A DNA stretch of 64,000 nucleotides. Source: M1-B18 sp048264125 (GTDB lineage: Bacteria; Bacillota; Clostridia; Peptostreptococcales; Natronincolaceae). The stretch spans positions 336,873 through 400,872 of the forward strand of contig JBLXDM010000003.1 in the NCBI GenBank assembly GCA_048264125.1, read 5' to 3'. The notes below the pieces were generated by a model. That model was not told the DNA's origin. It searched no databases and saw only the letters and a list, made by a program, of their open reading frames with translations. The translations under genes and the position numbers were made by a program. Of the stretch, positions 1 to 8,896 are shown in pieces (the first letter of the stretch is position 1; each line of letters starts with the position of its first letter).

Positions 1-718
1 TGATATGCTTCACATAGTCCCCCACCCCTTTATCAAAGAGGTTATATTCTCCTCTATTTGGTAATATCTTAAAGCTTGGTGCATTGACCATATTGTTGAT
101 TTCATCTGCAAATAAGCCTGCGCAATTGATGATATATTTTGACTGAATTGTGTCCTCTCCTGCTGTTAATAAGAAGCCCTGATCATTTTTTTCAATCTTA
201 GCTACAGCTGAGTTCAATCGTATTTCAACACCATTTTCTGCTGCATTTTCAGCCAAAGCAATGGCTAATTCCCAGGGACCTACAATTCCTGCTGAGGGAG
301 CATGCAATGCACCAACTATTTCGTCACTTAGGTTAGGCTCCATTTCCTTTACCTGCTCCTTGCTCAGTAGCTCCAGGCCAGGTACTTTATTATAAATTCC
401 TTGCTCATAAAGCTCCTGAAGCGTAGTCATATCCTCAGAATCAAAGGCAACAACAAAGGACCCTATCCTTTTAAAGGGCACCTCCAGCTCTTGACATAGT
501 TCTTCATACATGGCATTCCCTGCCACATTCAGCCTTGCCTTTAAGGTCCCTCTCTTGGCATCATAGCCGGCATGAATAATTGCACTGTTTGCCTTCGTGG
601 TACCATTGGCAACATCATTTTCACTGTCAACTATAATTACTTTGATATTATATTTAGATAGCTCCCTTGCGATAGCCGTCCCAATTATCCCTGCACCAAT
701 TATGGCCACATCATACAT
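1..718 (-). CDS. FAD-dependent glycerol-3-phosphate dehydrogenase/oxidase-like protein (3' part outside window)
   Basis: About 239 N-terminal residues are visible; the gene runs off the left edge. It opens with a dinucleotide-binding motif (DVAIIGAGIIGTAIAREL), followed by NSAIIHAGYD, typical of the GlpA/GlpO-like FAD oxidoreductases of Firmicutes, which oxidise glycerol 3-phosphate to dihydroxyacetone phosphate. The ATG at 718 is preferred to the ATG at 724 because GGAGGAG at 728-734 then sits about 9 bases upstream. It follows glpK in the same direction, so it supplies the next step of glycerol catabolism. A strong hairpin with a U-tract lies only about 20 bases before the Shine-Dalgarno site, so expression probably requires read-through. 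The substrate is inferred from context; related family members use other 2-hydroxy acids. Confidence 0.8.
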   Translation of the reverse strand, partial: MYDVAIIGAGIIGTAIARELSKYNIKVIIVDSENDVANGTTKANSAIIHAGYDAKRGTLKARLNVAGNAMYEELCQELEVPFKRIGSFVVAFDSEDMTTLQELYEQGIYNKVPGLELLSKEQVKEMEPNLSDEIVGALHAPSAGIVGPWELAIALAENAAENGVEIRLNSAVAKIEKNDQGFLLTAGEDTIQSKYIINCAGLFADEINNMVNAPSFKILPNRGEYNLFDKGVGDYVKHI

Positions 719-756
719 CCTCATCCACTCCTCCGATTTCCATTGTATTGTAATAT

Positions 757-824
757 AAAAAAGCCACACAAAACTTACCTATTAGATAATAGGTTGTTTT
801 GCGTGGCTCTCCAAGTCTCAGCCA
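757..824 (-). promoter_or_regulatory. Intercistronic terminator with candidate antiterminator (possible GlpP target)
   Basis: Read on the minus strand, outer arms at 796-808 and 762-774 (13 bp, one wobble) enclose inner arms at 787-794 and 777-784 (8 bp, perfect). A run of six U follows at 762-757. A competing 5-bp stem, TGGCT (820-824 complement) with AGCCA (804-808 complement), would occupy the first arm of the terminator. The structure sits between glpK and the glycerol-3-phosphate oxidoreductase. GlpP, encoded at 3331-3897, is an antiterminator family acting on glpD leaders in Bacillus, so this is the likely target. That assignment is inference. Confidence 0.6.
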
Positions 825-877
825 TTAATATATCGTTATCTTAATTATAACACTTAAACATCATGGTGTAAAGGGCT

Positions 878-2395
<1,518 letters not shown>

Positions 2396-2434
2396 TTAGC
2401 TTAGCAAACCTTGCAAATAATTCAAAGCATTTAC

Positions 2435-3148
2435 TTAAATCATTTTAAGAAATGATACATAGAAGAGAGCGCCTAAAAGCCCACCAATAATAGGGCCAAC
2501 TACCGGAACCCATGAATATGACCAATCAGAATCTCCCTTTCCAGCTATAGGCAGTAGGAAGTGTGCAATCCTTGGACCAAGGTCACGGGCTGGATTAATA
2601 GCATAGCCTGTTGTTCCCCCTAAAGATAATCCTATTACAATGATGAGAAAGCCAACGATCAGAGGATTTAATCCGTCTGTAAATTTATTCGCCCCAATAC
2701 CTAAAATTCCTACTATTAATACAAAAGTACCAATAATTTCACTCAATAGGTTTGCCTTATAATTTCGAATAGCAGGACCAGTTGAGAAGACTGCCAGCTT
2801 TGCGCCTTTATCTTCAGTAGCCTCCCAATGAGGTAGGTAATGTAGCCAAACCACTACTCCGCCTAAAAAGCCGCCGATCATTTGAGCTAAAATATATGCC
2901 GGCACTTCCTTCCATGGAAAATCACCGATAGACGCCAGCGCTACAGTAACCGCTGGATTAAGATGCGCACCGCTTATTCCCCCAACTAAATAAACAGCAA
3001 CTGCAACTCCAATCCCCCAAGCCATGGTGATAACTATCCACCCACCATTTTGTGATTTAGACTTATTTAATACAACACCTGCAACAACCCCGCCACCGAA
3101 AATAATTAAAAACATCGTTCCAATGATCTCAGCTATAAATGCTTGCAT
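2435..3148 (-). CDS. glpF: Glycerol uptake facilitator (aquaglyceroporin)
   Basis: MIP-family channel of about 237 residues admitting glycerol by facilitated diffusion across the cytoplasmic membrane. Both pore-forming NPA boxes are present: SGAHLNPAVTVAL in the first half and GYAINPARDLGPR in the second. The Arg after the second NPA and the following Asp are typical of glycerol rather than water channels. Six hydrophobic segments can be traced. A longer frame reaches 3184, but the ATG at 3148 has AAAGGGGGAAGGG just upstream and matches family N-termini. It is followed by glpK and preceded by glpP after a 182-base gap. Confidence 0.95.
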   Translation of the reverse strand: MQAFIAEIIGTMFLIIFGGGVVAGVVLNKSKSQNGGWIVITMAWGIGVAVAVYLVGGISGAHLNPAVTVALASIGDFPWKEVPAYILAQMIGGFLGGVVVWLHYLPHWEATEDKGAKLAVFSTGPAIRNYKANLLSEIIGTFVLIVGILGIGANKFTDGLNPLIVGFLIIVIGLSLGGTTGYAINPARDLGPRIAHFLLPIAGKGDSDWSYSWVPVVGPIIGGLLGALFYVSFLKMI

Positions 3149-3330
3149 TACCCTTCCCCCTTTTAAATTTATTAATCCAGACACCCTTCAAAACAGTTAA
3201 GCCGTAACCGACCCACCCCCTCCTAACCATTATCTATAGCTTAAGATTATGTAGGACAAGCTCAATAACATTTTATGAGAGTCTTTTCTAATTATGACAA
3301 AAAACGTTTTCCCGAGATAAAAAAATATAC
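3149..3330 (-). promoter_or_regulatory. glpP-glpF intergenic region with cre-like dyad
   Basis: At 3301-3312 the sequence AAAACGTTTTCC forms a dyad centred on CG. It resembles a CcpA cre site but has about three deviations from TGWAANCGNTNWCA on either strand. A TTGTCA hexamer follows on the minus strand, with AT-rich hexamers 17-19 bases further on, so a sigma-A promoter for glpFK is possible but not convincing. No terminator hairpin was seen after glpP, so read-through from glpP is plausible. Confidence 0.3.
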
Positions 3331-3897
3331 CTATAACCCCCAAACTGCTTCTTTACTAGTGGAGACTGCGATGGCGCCTGCCTTTAGACTTTCAATCACA
3401 TCCTCCTTATCAATAATAAGCCCCCCTGCAATAACAGGTGTTTTTGTTTCCTGATTGATCTTTCGTATCACCTTAGGCATAATTCCCGGCATCACTTCAA
3501 TGGCATTGGGCTTTGTACTGTGAATCGCTTTGATTCCTGTTTCAAGCGAGAGGGAATCAATGATAAAAAGTCGCTGGATTACAAAAATATTCATATCCTT
3601 AGCAAATTTTACTAGACTGCTTTTAGTTGTAATAATTCCATCCGGCTGAATTTGCTCATGAATATACCTTAAGGCCATTGCATCCCTTGAGAAGCCCTCC
3701 ATTAAATCTAAGTGAATGTAGATATCCTTACCATTTCCCTTTACTCTCTTGACTATATCCTTTAGGTTGAGGATATTGCCTGTCAACAGAAAAATGACCT
3801 CGTTGGGTGCTTGAATGGCTGCCTCCAGCTTAGCTAAATCATTTACCGCTGCAATAATGGGGTTACTTTGTATCCTCTCATAAAATTCGTTTGCCAC
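3331..3897 (-). CDS. glpP: Glycerol-3-phosphate-responsive antiterminator
   Basis: A 188-residue member of the GlpP antiterminator family, which binds glycerol 3-phosphate and stabilises leader mRNA past terminators of glp genes. The (beta/alpha)-barrel-like sequence shows family hallmarks: HLDLMEGFSRD, DGIITTKSSLVKFAK, an IEVMPGIMPKVI segment, and TPVIAGGLI with a C-terminal GAIAVSTSKEAVWG. GTG at 3895-3897 is the start, preceded by GGAGGAG at about 8 bases. It is the first gene of the glp cluster and lies directly behind a sigma-54-type promoter. Its presence makes the hairpin at 757-824 a probable regulatory target. Confidence 0.92.
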   Translation of the reverse strand: MANEFYERIQSNPIIAAVNDLAKLEAAIQAPNEVIFLLTGNILNLKDIVKRVKGNGKDIYIHLDLMEGFSRDAMALRYIHEQIQPDGIITTKSSLVKFAKDMNIFVIQRLFIIDSLSLETGIKAIHSTKPNAIEVMPGIMPKVIRKINQETKTPVIAGGLIIDKEDVIESLKAGAIAVSTSKEAVWGL

Positions 3898-3927
3898 TAT
3901 AATCTCCTCCCTATTGCTTTTTTATAT

Positions 3928-3943
3928 TGCAAGCATTGTGCCA
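3928..3943 (-). promoter_or_regulatory. Sigma-54 (-24/-12) promoter of the glp operon
   Basis: On the minus strand the sequence reads TGGCAC-AATGC-TTGCA, a full match to the sigma-54 consensus with the correct 10 bases between GG and GC. It is 31 bases from the glpP start codon, leaving room for a short leader and the GGAGGAG Shine-Dalgarno. A perfect dyad lies about 90 bp upstream, where an enhancer-binding protein would act. No enhancer-binding protein gene is adjacent inside the window. Confidence 0.8.
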
Positions 3944-3996
3944 ACCTCTCGTGCCCGCGTAAAATCCATTTATTATGATATTCTCCCTTTAAGATT

Positions 3997-4051
3997 GTAC
4001 CTTTTTACCGATTGAATCCTTATATAAAGCATTAGGTTGGTAAAAAGGTAC
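3997..4051. repeat. Perfect 13-bp inverted repeat upstream of the glpP sigma-54 promoter (candidate activator site)
   Basis: The arms GTACCTTTTTACC (3997-4009) and GGTAAAAAGGTAC (4039-4051) are perfectly complementary and separated by 29 bases. The centre is about 90 bp upstream of the -24/-12 element, the usual place for an upstream activating sequence. There is no U-tract on either side, so a terminator is unlikely. The binding protein is not known. Confidence 0.6.
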
Positions 4052-4068
4052 AGCTATATAGAATACTG

Positions 4069-4113
4069 CAAAAACAAAAAGAGCCCACCTACAGTTTTTA
4101 CTATAAGTGGGCT
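4069..4113 (-). terminator. Rho-independent terminator after xylB (distal)
   Basis: GAGCCCAC and GTGGGCTC (4081-4113) form a hairpin followed, on the minus strand, by a T-rich run (TTTTTGTTTTT) at 4080-4070. It ends the xylB operon and isolates the glp promoter region. Confidence 0.8.
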
Positions 4114-4184
4114 CAACTATATTCACTATTTTATTCTAACCCCTTAATATCATTAACTAAGAGTATATTTACTATCGTAATAGT

Positions 4185-4215
4185 AAAAGTCTGGCTTTAA
4201 ATCAGCCAGGCTTTT
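4185..4215 (-). terminator. Hairpin terminator just after xylB (proximal)
   Basis: A 12-bp stem with one wobble (AAAAGCCTGGCT read on the minus strand, 7-base loop) ends in TTTT about 35 bases after the xylB stop. Together with the hairpin at 4069-4113 it makes a tandem terminator. Confidence 0.7.
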
Positions 4216-4248
4216 ACTTTTGAGACTAAAGGAACCGTCCTCTTTGTC

Positions 4249-5721
4249 TTATATCAGCTGCTTAAACAGCTCCTTTATGGCAGGATATATCTTGCTGAAT
4301 CCTTTATACTTTTTATCATACAGCTCTGCATTTTCTTCCTTTGGCTCAATCGTTTCTGAAACCTTTAGGAAGCTGTCGCAGGCCTCAGCTACGGTATTGA
4401 ATAAGCCGTCGCCCACTGCTGCCAGTATTGCGGCACCATAGGCAGGACCTTCATTGGTGTTTAGCTTATTCACCCTTACATTCAATACATCTGCAATGAT
4501 CTGACACCACAGCTTGCTTTTGGCGCCTCCGCCATTTATGCTGATACTTTCAATATTTACCCCCATGTCCTTCATAATTTCAAAGGTGTCTCTTAGGGAA
4601 AAAGCCACTCCCTCTAAAACCGCCCTCGTCATATGCTTTCTTTCATGGGTCATATTCATTCCTATAAAGGTTCCCCTGCAATTGGGGTCATTATGGGGAG
4701 TTCTTTCCCCCATAAGATAGGGAAGATAAAATAATGAATCATCAATTTTAGCCTCTTCTGCTTCCTTTAGGAGACCATCATAATCCTCTGATTTATTGAT
4801 TTCCTCCACCCACCATTTCAGTGATGCCGCCGCCGCCAGGGTTACCCCCATCAGATGGTATTTACCATCGGCATGGCAGAAGGAATGAAGGCTGTTATAT
4901 TCGTCTACAAAGAAATCTTCATTGGCTGTAAAAACTACCCCGGAGGTCCCCAAGGACACAGAGCAGGAGCCCTTACCAACCACGCCACCGCCAACAGCCG
5001 CCACCGCCTGGTCCCCGCCGCCAATAACCACCTTTACTTCATGCCCTAAGCCCAATTTATCTGCCAGCTCAGGCTTAACGCAGCCTATGACATCGTAGGA
5101 TTCATAGAGCTTAGGTAGCTGCTCCGATGTAATGTCCAAAATATCCAGCATCTGCTGAGACCATCTTCTTTTCTTTACATCCAGATACAGGGTGCCGGAG
5201 GCATCCGACATATCTGTGGCAAATACGCCTGTAAGCCTGTAGGCCAAATAGTCCTTTGGTAGCATGATCTTCTTAGCCTTGGCAAAATTCTCCGGCTCAT
5301 TTTCCTTCAGCCATAGTACCTTGGGGGCCGTAAAGCCTGTTAAGGCAATATTACCAGTATATAGGGATATATTCTTCCTACCAATTACATGATTTAAGAA
5401 ATCACATTCCTTTTCGGTCCTCTGATCATTCCATAGAATCGCAGGCCTTACCACCTTATCCTCATCATCTAGGGTTACCATGCCATGCATTTGCCCACTG
5501 AAGCTTATGGATTTTACATCAGCCTTATTCAATCCCTCCAGAAGCTCCTTTAGCCCCTCAAAGGATTGCTTCCACCAGTCCTCCGGGTTTTGCTCCGACC
5601 AAAGGGGCTTTGGAAAGGATAAGGGATATTCACGGCTGACGGTTTTGATAATGCTGCCCTCTTCATCAATTGCAATTAGCTTTACTGAGGTCGTGCCTAT
5701 ATCTATACCTATAAAAAGCAT
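4249..5721 (-). CDS. xylB: Xylulokinase
   Basis: Phosphorylates D-xylulose to xylulose 5-phosphate for the pentose phosphate pathway. The 490-residue FGGY-family product has the N-terminal phosphate loop FIGIDIGTTSVK, the xylulokinase signature SGQMHGMV, WNDQRT, and GGGDQAVAAVGGG carrying the catalytic Asp. The C-terminal half has INGGGAKSKLWCQIIADVLN. The ATG at 5721 follows an AGAGGTG Shine-Dalgarno. It lies 26 bases after a polyol dehydrogenase gene, so the pair would convert a pentitol to xylulose 5-phosphate. Xylitol or D-arabitol is the inferred substrate. It is the last gene of the transport/catabolism operon, before two terminators. Confidence 0.92.
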   Translation of the reverse strand: MLFIGIDIGTTSVKLIAIDEEGSIIKTVSREYPLSFPKPLWSEQNPEDWWKQSFEGLKELLEGLNKADVKSISFSGQMHGMVTLDDEDKVVRPAILWNDQRTEKECDFLNHVIGRKNISLYTGNIALTGFTAPKVLWLKENEPENFAKAKKIMLPKDYLAYRLTGVFATDMSDASGTLYLDVKKRRWSQQMLDILDITSEQLPKLYESYDVIGCVKPELADKLGLGHEVKVVIGGGDQAVAAVGGGVVGKGSCSVSLGTSGVVFTANEDFFVDEYNSLHSFCHADGKYHLMGVTLAAAASLKWWVEEINKSEDYDGLLKEAEEAKIDDSLFYLPYLMGERTPHNDPNCRGTFIGMNMTHERKHMTRAVLEGVAFSLRDTFEIMKDMGVNIESISINGGGAKSKLWCQIIADVLNVRVNKLNTNEGPAYGAAILAAVGDGLFNTVAEACDSFLKVSETIEPKEENAELYDKKYKGFSKIYPAIKELFKQLI

Positions 5722-5747
5722 ACTTACACCTCTTTCTCCAGATGCTG

Positions 5748-6803
5748 TTATTTGATTTTAATTACTGCCTTCACAACCTCGCTGGCATGCTCTGCTACAA
5801 AATCAAAGGCAGCCTTTGTGCTGTCAAAATCAAATTCATGGCTAACAATATCCTTTACGTTGATAGCACCGCTGGCAATAGCATTAATGGCAACCGGATA
5901 TAGGTTTCTGTAACGGAATATGGTTTTAACCTCTCCCTCTTTACCCATAAGCTTCATAAAGTTGAATTCAACCTCATCCTTAGGTGTCATACCAACCAGT
6001 ACAATTGTACCGCCACGCTTTACAACATCTACAGTTTGCTTTACTGTTATCTCCGCACCTGCTGTATCTATTACGACATCGGCACCTCTGCCGTTGGTGA
6101 TTTCCTCTATTGCTTTAATCGTGTTAACATTTTTAGGATTTACTACTGAAGTAGCCCCCAGCTTAGTTGCGGTTTGCAGCCTATTTTCCAGCACGTCCAC
6201 CACTATAACCTTAGATGCTCCCCTTGCCTTACACGCCAGCAAGGTTACCAGTCCTATACAGCCGGAGCCAAATATAACAACGGTGTCCCCCAGAGTTACA
6301 TTTCCGATATTTGCAGCATGAAGCCCTACCGCCAGTGGCTCAACCAAGGCACCCTCTGTATTTGAAACATTTTCCGGTAGCTTGAAGCACATATCCTCTG
6401 GATGTGCCACATAGTTTGTGAACACGCCATGGTATGGCGGTGTCGCAAAGAACTCTACATCAGGACAAAGATTGTATTTCCCCTCCTTACAGGATTCGCA
6501 TTTTCCACAGGTCTTACCGGGCTCCAATGCTACCCTGTCACCTACGACGAGATTCTTAACCCCACTGCCTACCTCTACTACCTCACCTGCACATTCATGG
6601 CCTAGGATGAAGTCGCCTTCAACAATAAAATCACCGATTCTGCCATGCTGATAATAATGCACATCGGAACCACAAATACCAACGGTATCTACCTTGATAA
6701 GAACCTCATTTGCTTTGATTTCAGGAAGTGGTACATCTCTAACAACCATGTTATTGGTGCCCTGCATAAAAATTGCCTTGTTACTAACGTTGTTTTTGTC
6801 CAT
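5748..6803 (-). CDS. Zinc-dependent polyol (xylitol/sorbitol-type) dehydrogenase
   Basis: Medium-chain zinc alcohol dehydrogenase of 351 residues, expected to oxidise a polyol at C2 with NAD+. Catalytic-zinc ligands are visible in GICGSDVHYY and GHECAGEV. A structural-zinc set of four cysteines lies in CGKCESCKEGKYNLC. The Rossmann segment is VVIFGSGCIGLVTLLACKARG followed by the acidic VVDVLENR, favouring NAD+. The pairing with xylB suggests xylitol to D-xylulose, though sorbitol/iditol dehydrogenases look alike. Start ATG follows AAGGGGGAAG. It sits between the binding-protein gene and xylB in the same operon. Confidence 0.85.
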   Translation of the reverse strand: MDKNNVSNKAIFMQGTNNMVVRDVPLPEIKANEVLIKVDTVGICGSDVHYYQHGRIGDFIVEGDFILGHECAGEVVEVGSGVKNLVVGDRVALEPGKTCGKCESCKEGKYNLCPDVEFFATPPYHGVFTNYVAHPEDMCFKLPENVSNTEGALVEPLAVGLHAANIGNVTLGDTVVIFGSGCIGLVTLLACKARGASKVIVVDVLENRLQTATKLGATSVVNPKNVNTIKAIEEITNGRGADVVIDTAGAEITVKQTVDVVKRGGTIVLVGMTPKDEVEFNFMKLMGKEGEVKTIFRYRNLYPVAINAIASGAINVKDIVSHEFDFDSTKAAFDFVAEHASEVVKAVIKIK

Positions 6804-6873
6804 TTTTTCTTCCCCCTTAATCTAAAATGGGCACGCGACCATTATAGTCGCGCACCAGGTTAACATTGTATTA

Positions 6874-7854
6874 CTATCTTATAGCGCCGGCTTTTTTGTG
6901 CATTTCAATATATTGATCAACATTGTCAATTGTGATTAATGGACAGTCGATATCGATATCAATTTGAGTTTCCTCACCGGTTAAAAGCTTGTTTGCAGTA
7001 TCTAAAAGAGCAGTAGCTAAATCATATGCACTTTGTAGACTTGTAGATGTCATTAAGCCATCCTTGATTAATAATGCTGCTTCAGCTGTTCCATCTACAC
7101 CGTAAGCAAGGATATTCTCAAATCTTGGATCTTCCTTGATAACCTCAATGGCACCTGCTGCCATGTTATCATTCATAGAAATAATTGCATCAATTTTGCT
7201 ATTGGCTTGAACCCATGTTTCCATATAGTTCATAGCCTCATCCTTATTCCAGTTTGCAATTTCTTCTCCAACAATAGTTACGTCAGGTCTCTTATCAAAG
7301 AACTCTTTTTGCCAGCTTTCACGTCTAGCATCAGCGTGGAAGTTTCCTGGAGGGCCGTTTAATACTACAACGTTTGCATTTTGTGGTATTTGAGTTACCG
7401 CTACATCCGCATTTACCTTTGCCTGAGCATATGGGTCTGCGTCAACTGAAGAAGCTCCCTCAATACCATCGATACGAGCATTTGTTGTGATAGTTATGAT
7501 CCCTGCCGCTACAGCCTTTTCAGCATAAGGTCTTTGAGCCTCGCCGTTGTTTGGCTGAATAATAATAGCGTCATACTTGTTGGTGATTGCATTTTCAATT
7601 AATGAATTCTCTGTAGCATCTGATGCCTGACCGTCAAATATGTCAACTACTATGTTGTCATACTTTTCAGCTTCCTCCTCAACTGCATTAGCCATCCATG
7701 CTGCAAAGGAGTCTGCCTGTGCTCTTGCAATATATGCAACTCTATAGGGCTTATCTCCGCCTTCTGCACCTTCATTATCAGCTGGCTTTGAACAGCCTGC
7801 TAACGCTGTCATTAAAAGCATTACTACTAAAACAACTGCTAACCATCTTTTCAT
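6874..7854 (-). CDS. Sugar/polyol ABC transporter substrate-binding lipoprotein (RbsB type)
   Basis: A 326-residue periplasmic-binding-protein family 4 member anchored outside the membrane. The signal peptide is basic and hydrophobic and ends in the lipobox LAGC, so Cys21 would be lipidated. The mature part has the RbsB-like fold sequence, including AYIARAQADSFAAWMANAVEEE at the start, IIIQPNNGEAQRPY, and DAIISMNDNMAAGAIEV near the second lobe. It is downstream of the matching permease (44-base gap) and upstream of the dehydrogenase. The ligand is probably the pentitol that the operon catabolises. The order ATPase-permease-binding protein is typical of ribose-type transporters. Confidence 0.9.
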   Translation of the reverse strand: MKRWLAVVLVVMLLMTALAGCSKPADNEGAEGGDKPYRVAYIARAQADSFAAWMANAVEEEAEKYDNIVVDIFDGQASDATENSLIENAITNKYDAIIIQPNNGEAQRPYAEKAVAAGIITITTNARIDGIEGASSVDADPYAQAKVNADVAVTQIPQNANVVVLNGPPGNFHADARRESWQKEFFDKRPDVTIVGEEIANWNKDEAMNYMETWVQANSKIDAIISMNDNMAAGAIEVIKEDPRFENILAYGVDGTAEAALLIKDGLMTSTSLQSAYDLATALLDTANKLLTGEETQIDIDIDCPLITIDNVDQYIEMHKKAGAIR

Positions 7855-7898
7855 ACATTTTCCCCCTTAAAAATTTTTATTTAAATAGATTTCTCTAC

Positions 7899-8882
7899 TT
7901 AAACCTTGTTTTTTGCTTCAATATTTCCAAGCTTAGACTTGATTCTCTTTGTCTTAGCAAAGATGTCATATATAACTGCAAGGGCTATAATAGCACCCCT
8001 TACTATCTGCTGCAGATATGAGTTTACTCCTGAAAGCACCATGATATTGTCCAAGAAGCCTACGATAAAGGAGCCTGCCAGTGTTCCCAAGGAGGTACCA
8101 ATACCGCCTGTGAAGCTGGTTCCACCAATAACTGCTGCCGTCAAGGCCTTGAATTCATAGCCTACAGCACCATTGGGCATACCGCCGTTAACCCTAGACA
8201 TAAATATGACGCCGGCTATACCAACAAAGATACCATTGATGATAAAGGCCTTCATTTTCACCTTGTTTACATCTATACCAGAGGCATTTGCCGCCTCCTC
8301 GTTTCCTCCAATTGCATACACAGACCTTCCCAAAACAGTATGCTTCAGAATATACCAGGTAACCACCAAGGTTCCCAGCATAAATACTATAGGTGTCGGA
8401 ACTCCTAAAATATCTCCCTGTCCAAAGGAAACATATTTTCCAATTTGATAAATGTTTTGACCATTTGTATACAATAATGCTGCTCCTCTTGCCATAGTCA
8501 TCATTGCAAGGGTGGCAATAAAGGGCGGTGCTTTAAATTTAGTTATCATTAGTCCGTTAATTATATTACAGGCTACAGATGCTGCAATTGCAACTAAGAA
8601 GGCCAACAATAGGGACTCAGTTGAAATATAGGTGGAGACCGATAATACCCCAGCCAATGCCAAAACTGAGGCAGAGGATAAATCCAGCATTCCGCATATA
8701 ATCAATATCGTTTGTCCAAAGGCCAGTATCGTTGCCACTGTTATCTGAATTGAAATGTTTGATAGATTTTTTACCGACATAAAGTTCTCATTTGCAATCC
8801 AAGAGACTACAAACAGTACCGCCAGCACTAAAAATATACTGTATTTACTTTTAATTTCCGACCATAGCTTTTTTATATCCAT
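7899..8882 (-). CDS. Sugar ABC transporter permease (RbsC type)
   Basis: A 327-residue integral membrane protein with about eight to ten hydrophobic segments. Family signatures include TILAFGQTILIICGMLDLSSASV and, later, VYAIGGNEEAANASGIDV and VIGGTSFTGGIGT. These are characteristic of the BPD_transp_2 ribose/xylose permeases. It would form the homodimeric channel for the adjacent ATPase and lipoprotein. The ATG at 8882 follows AGTGGAGGTG. It is 14 bases after the ATPase gene, which suggests coupled translation. Confidence 0.92.
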   Translation of the reverse strand: MDIKKLWSEIKSKYSIFLVLAVLFVVSWIANENFMSVKNLSNISIQITVATILAFGQTILIICGMLDLSSASVLALAGVLSVSTYISTESLLLAFLVAIAASVACNIINGLMITKFKAPPFIATLAMMTMARGAALLYTNGQNIYQIGKYVSFGQGDILGVPTPIVFMLGTLVVTWYILKHTVLGRSVYAIGGNEEAANASGIDVNKVKMKAFIINGIFVGIAGVIFMSRVNGGMPNGAVGYEFKALTAAVIGGTSFTGGIGTSLGTLAGSFIVGFLDNIMVLSGVNSYLQQIVRGAIIALAVIYDIFAKTKRIKSKLGNIEAKNKV

Positions 8883-8896
8883 TTCTACACCTCCAC

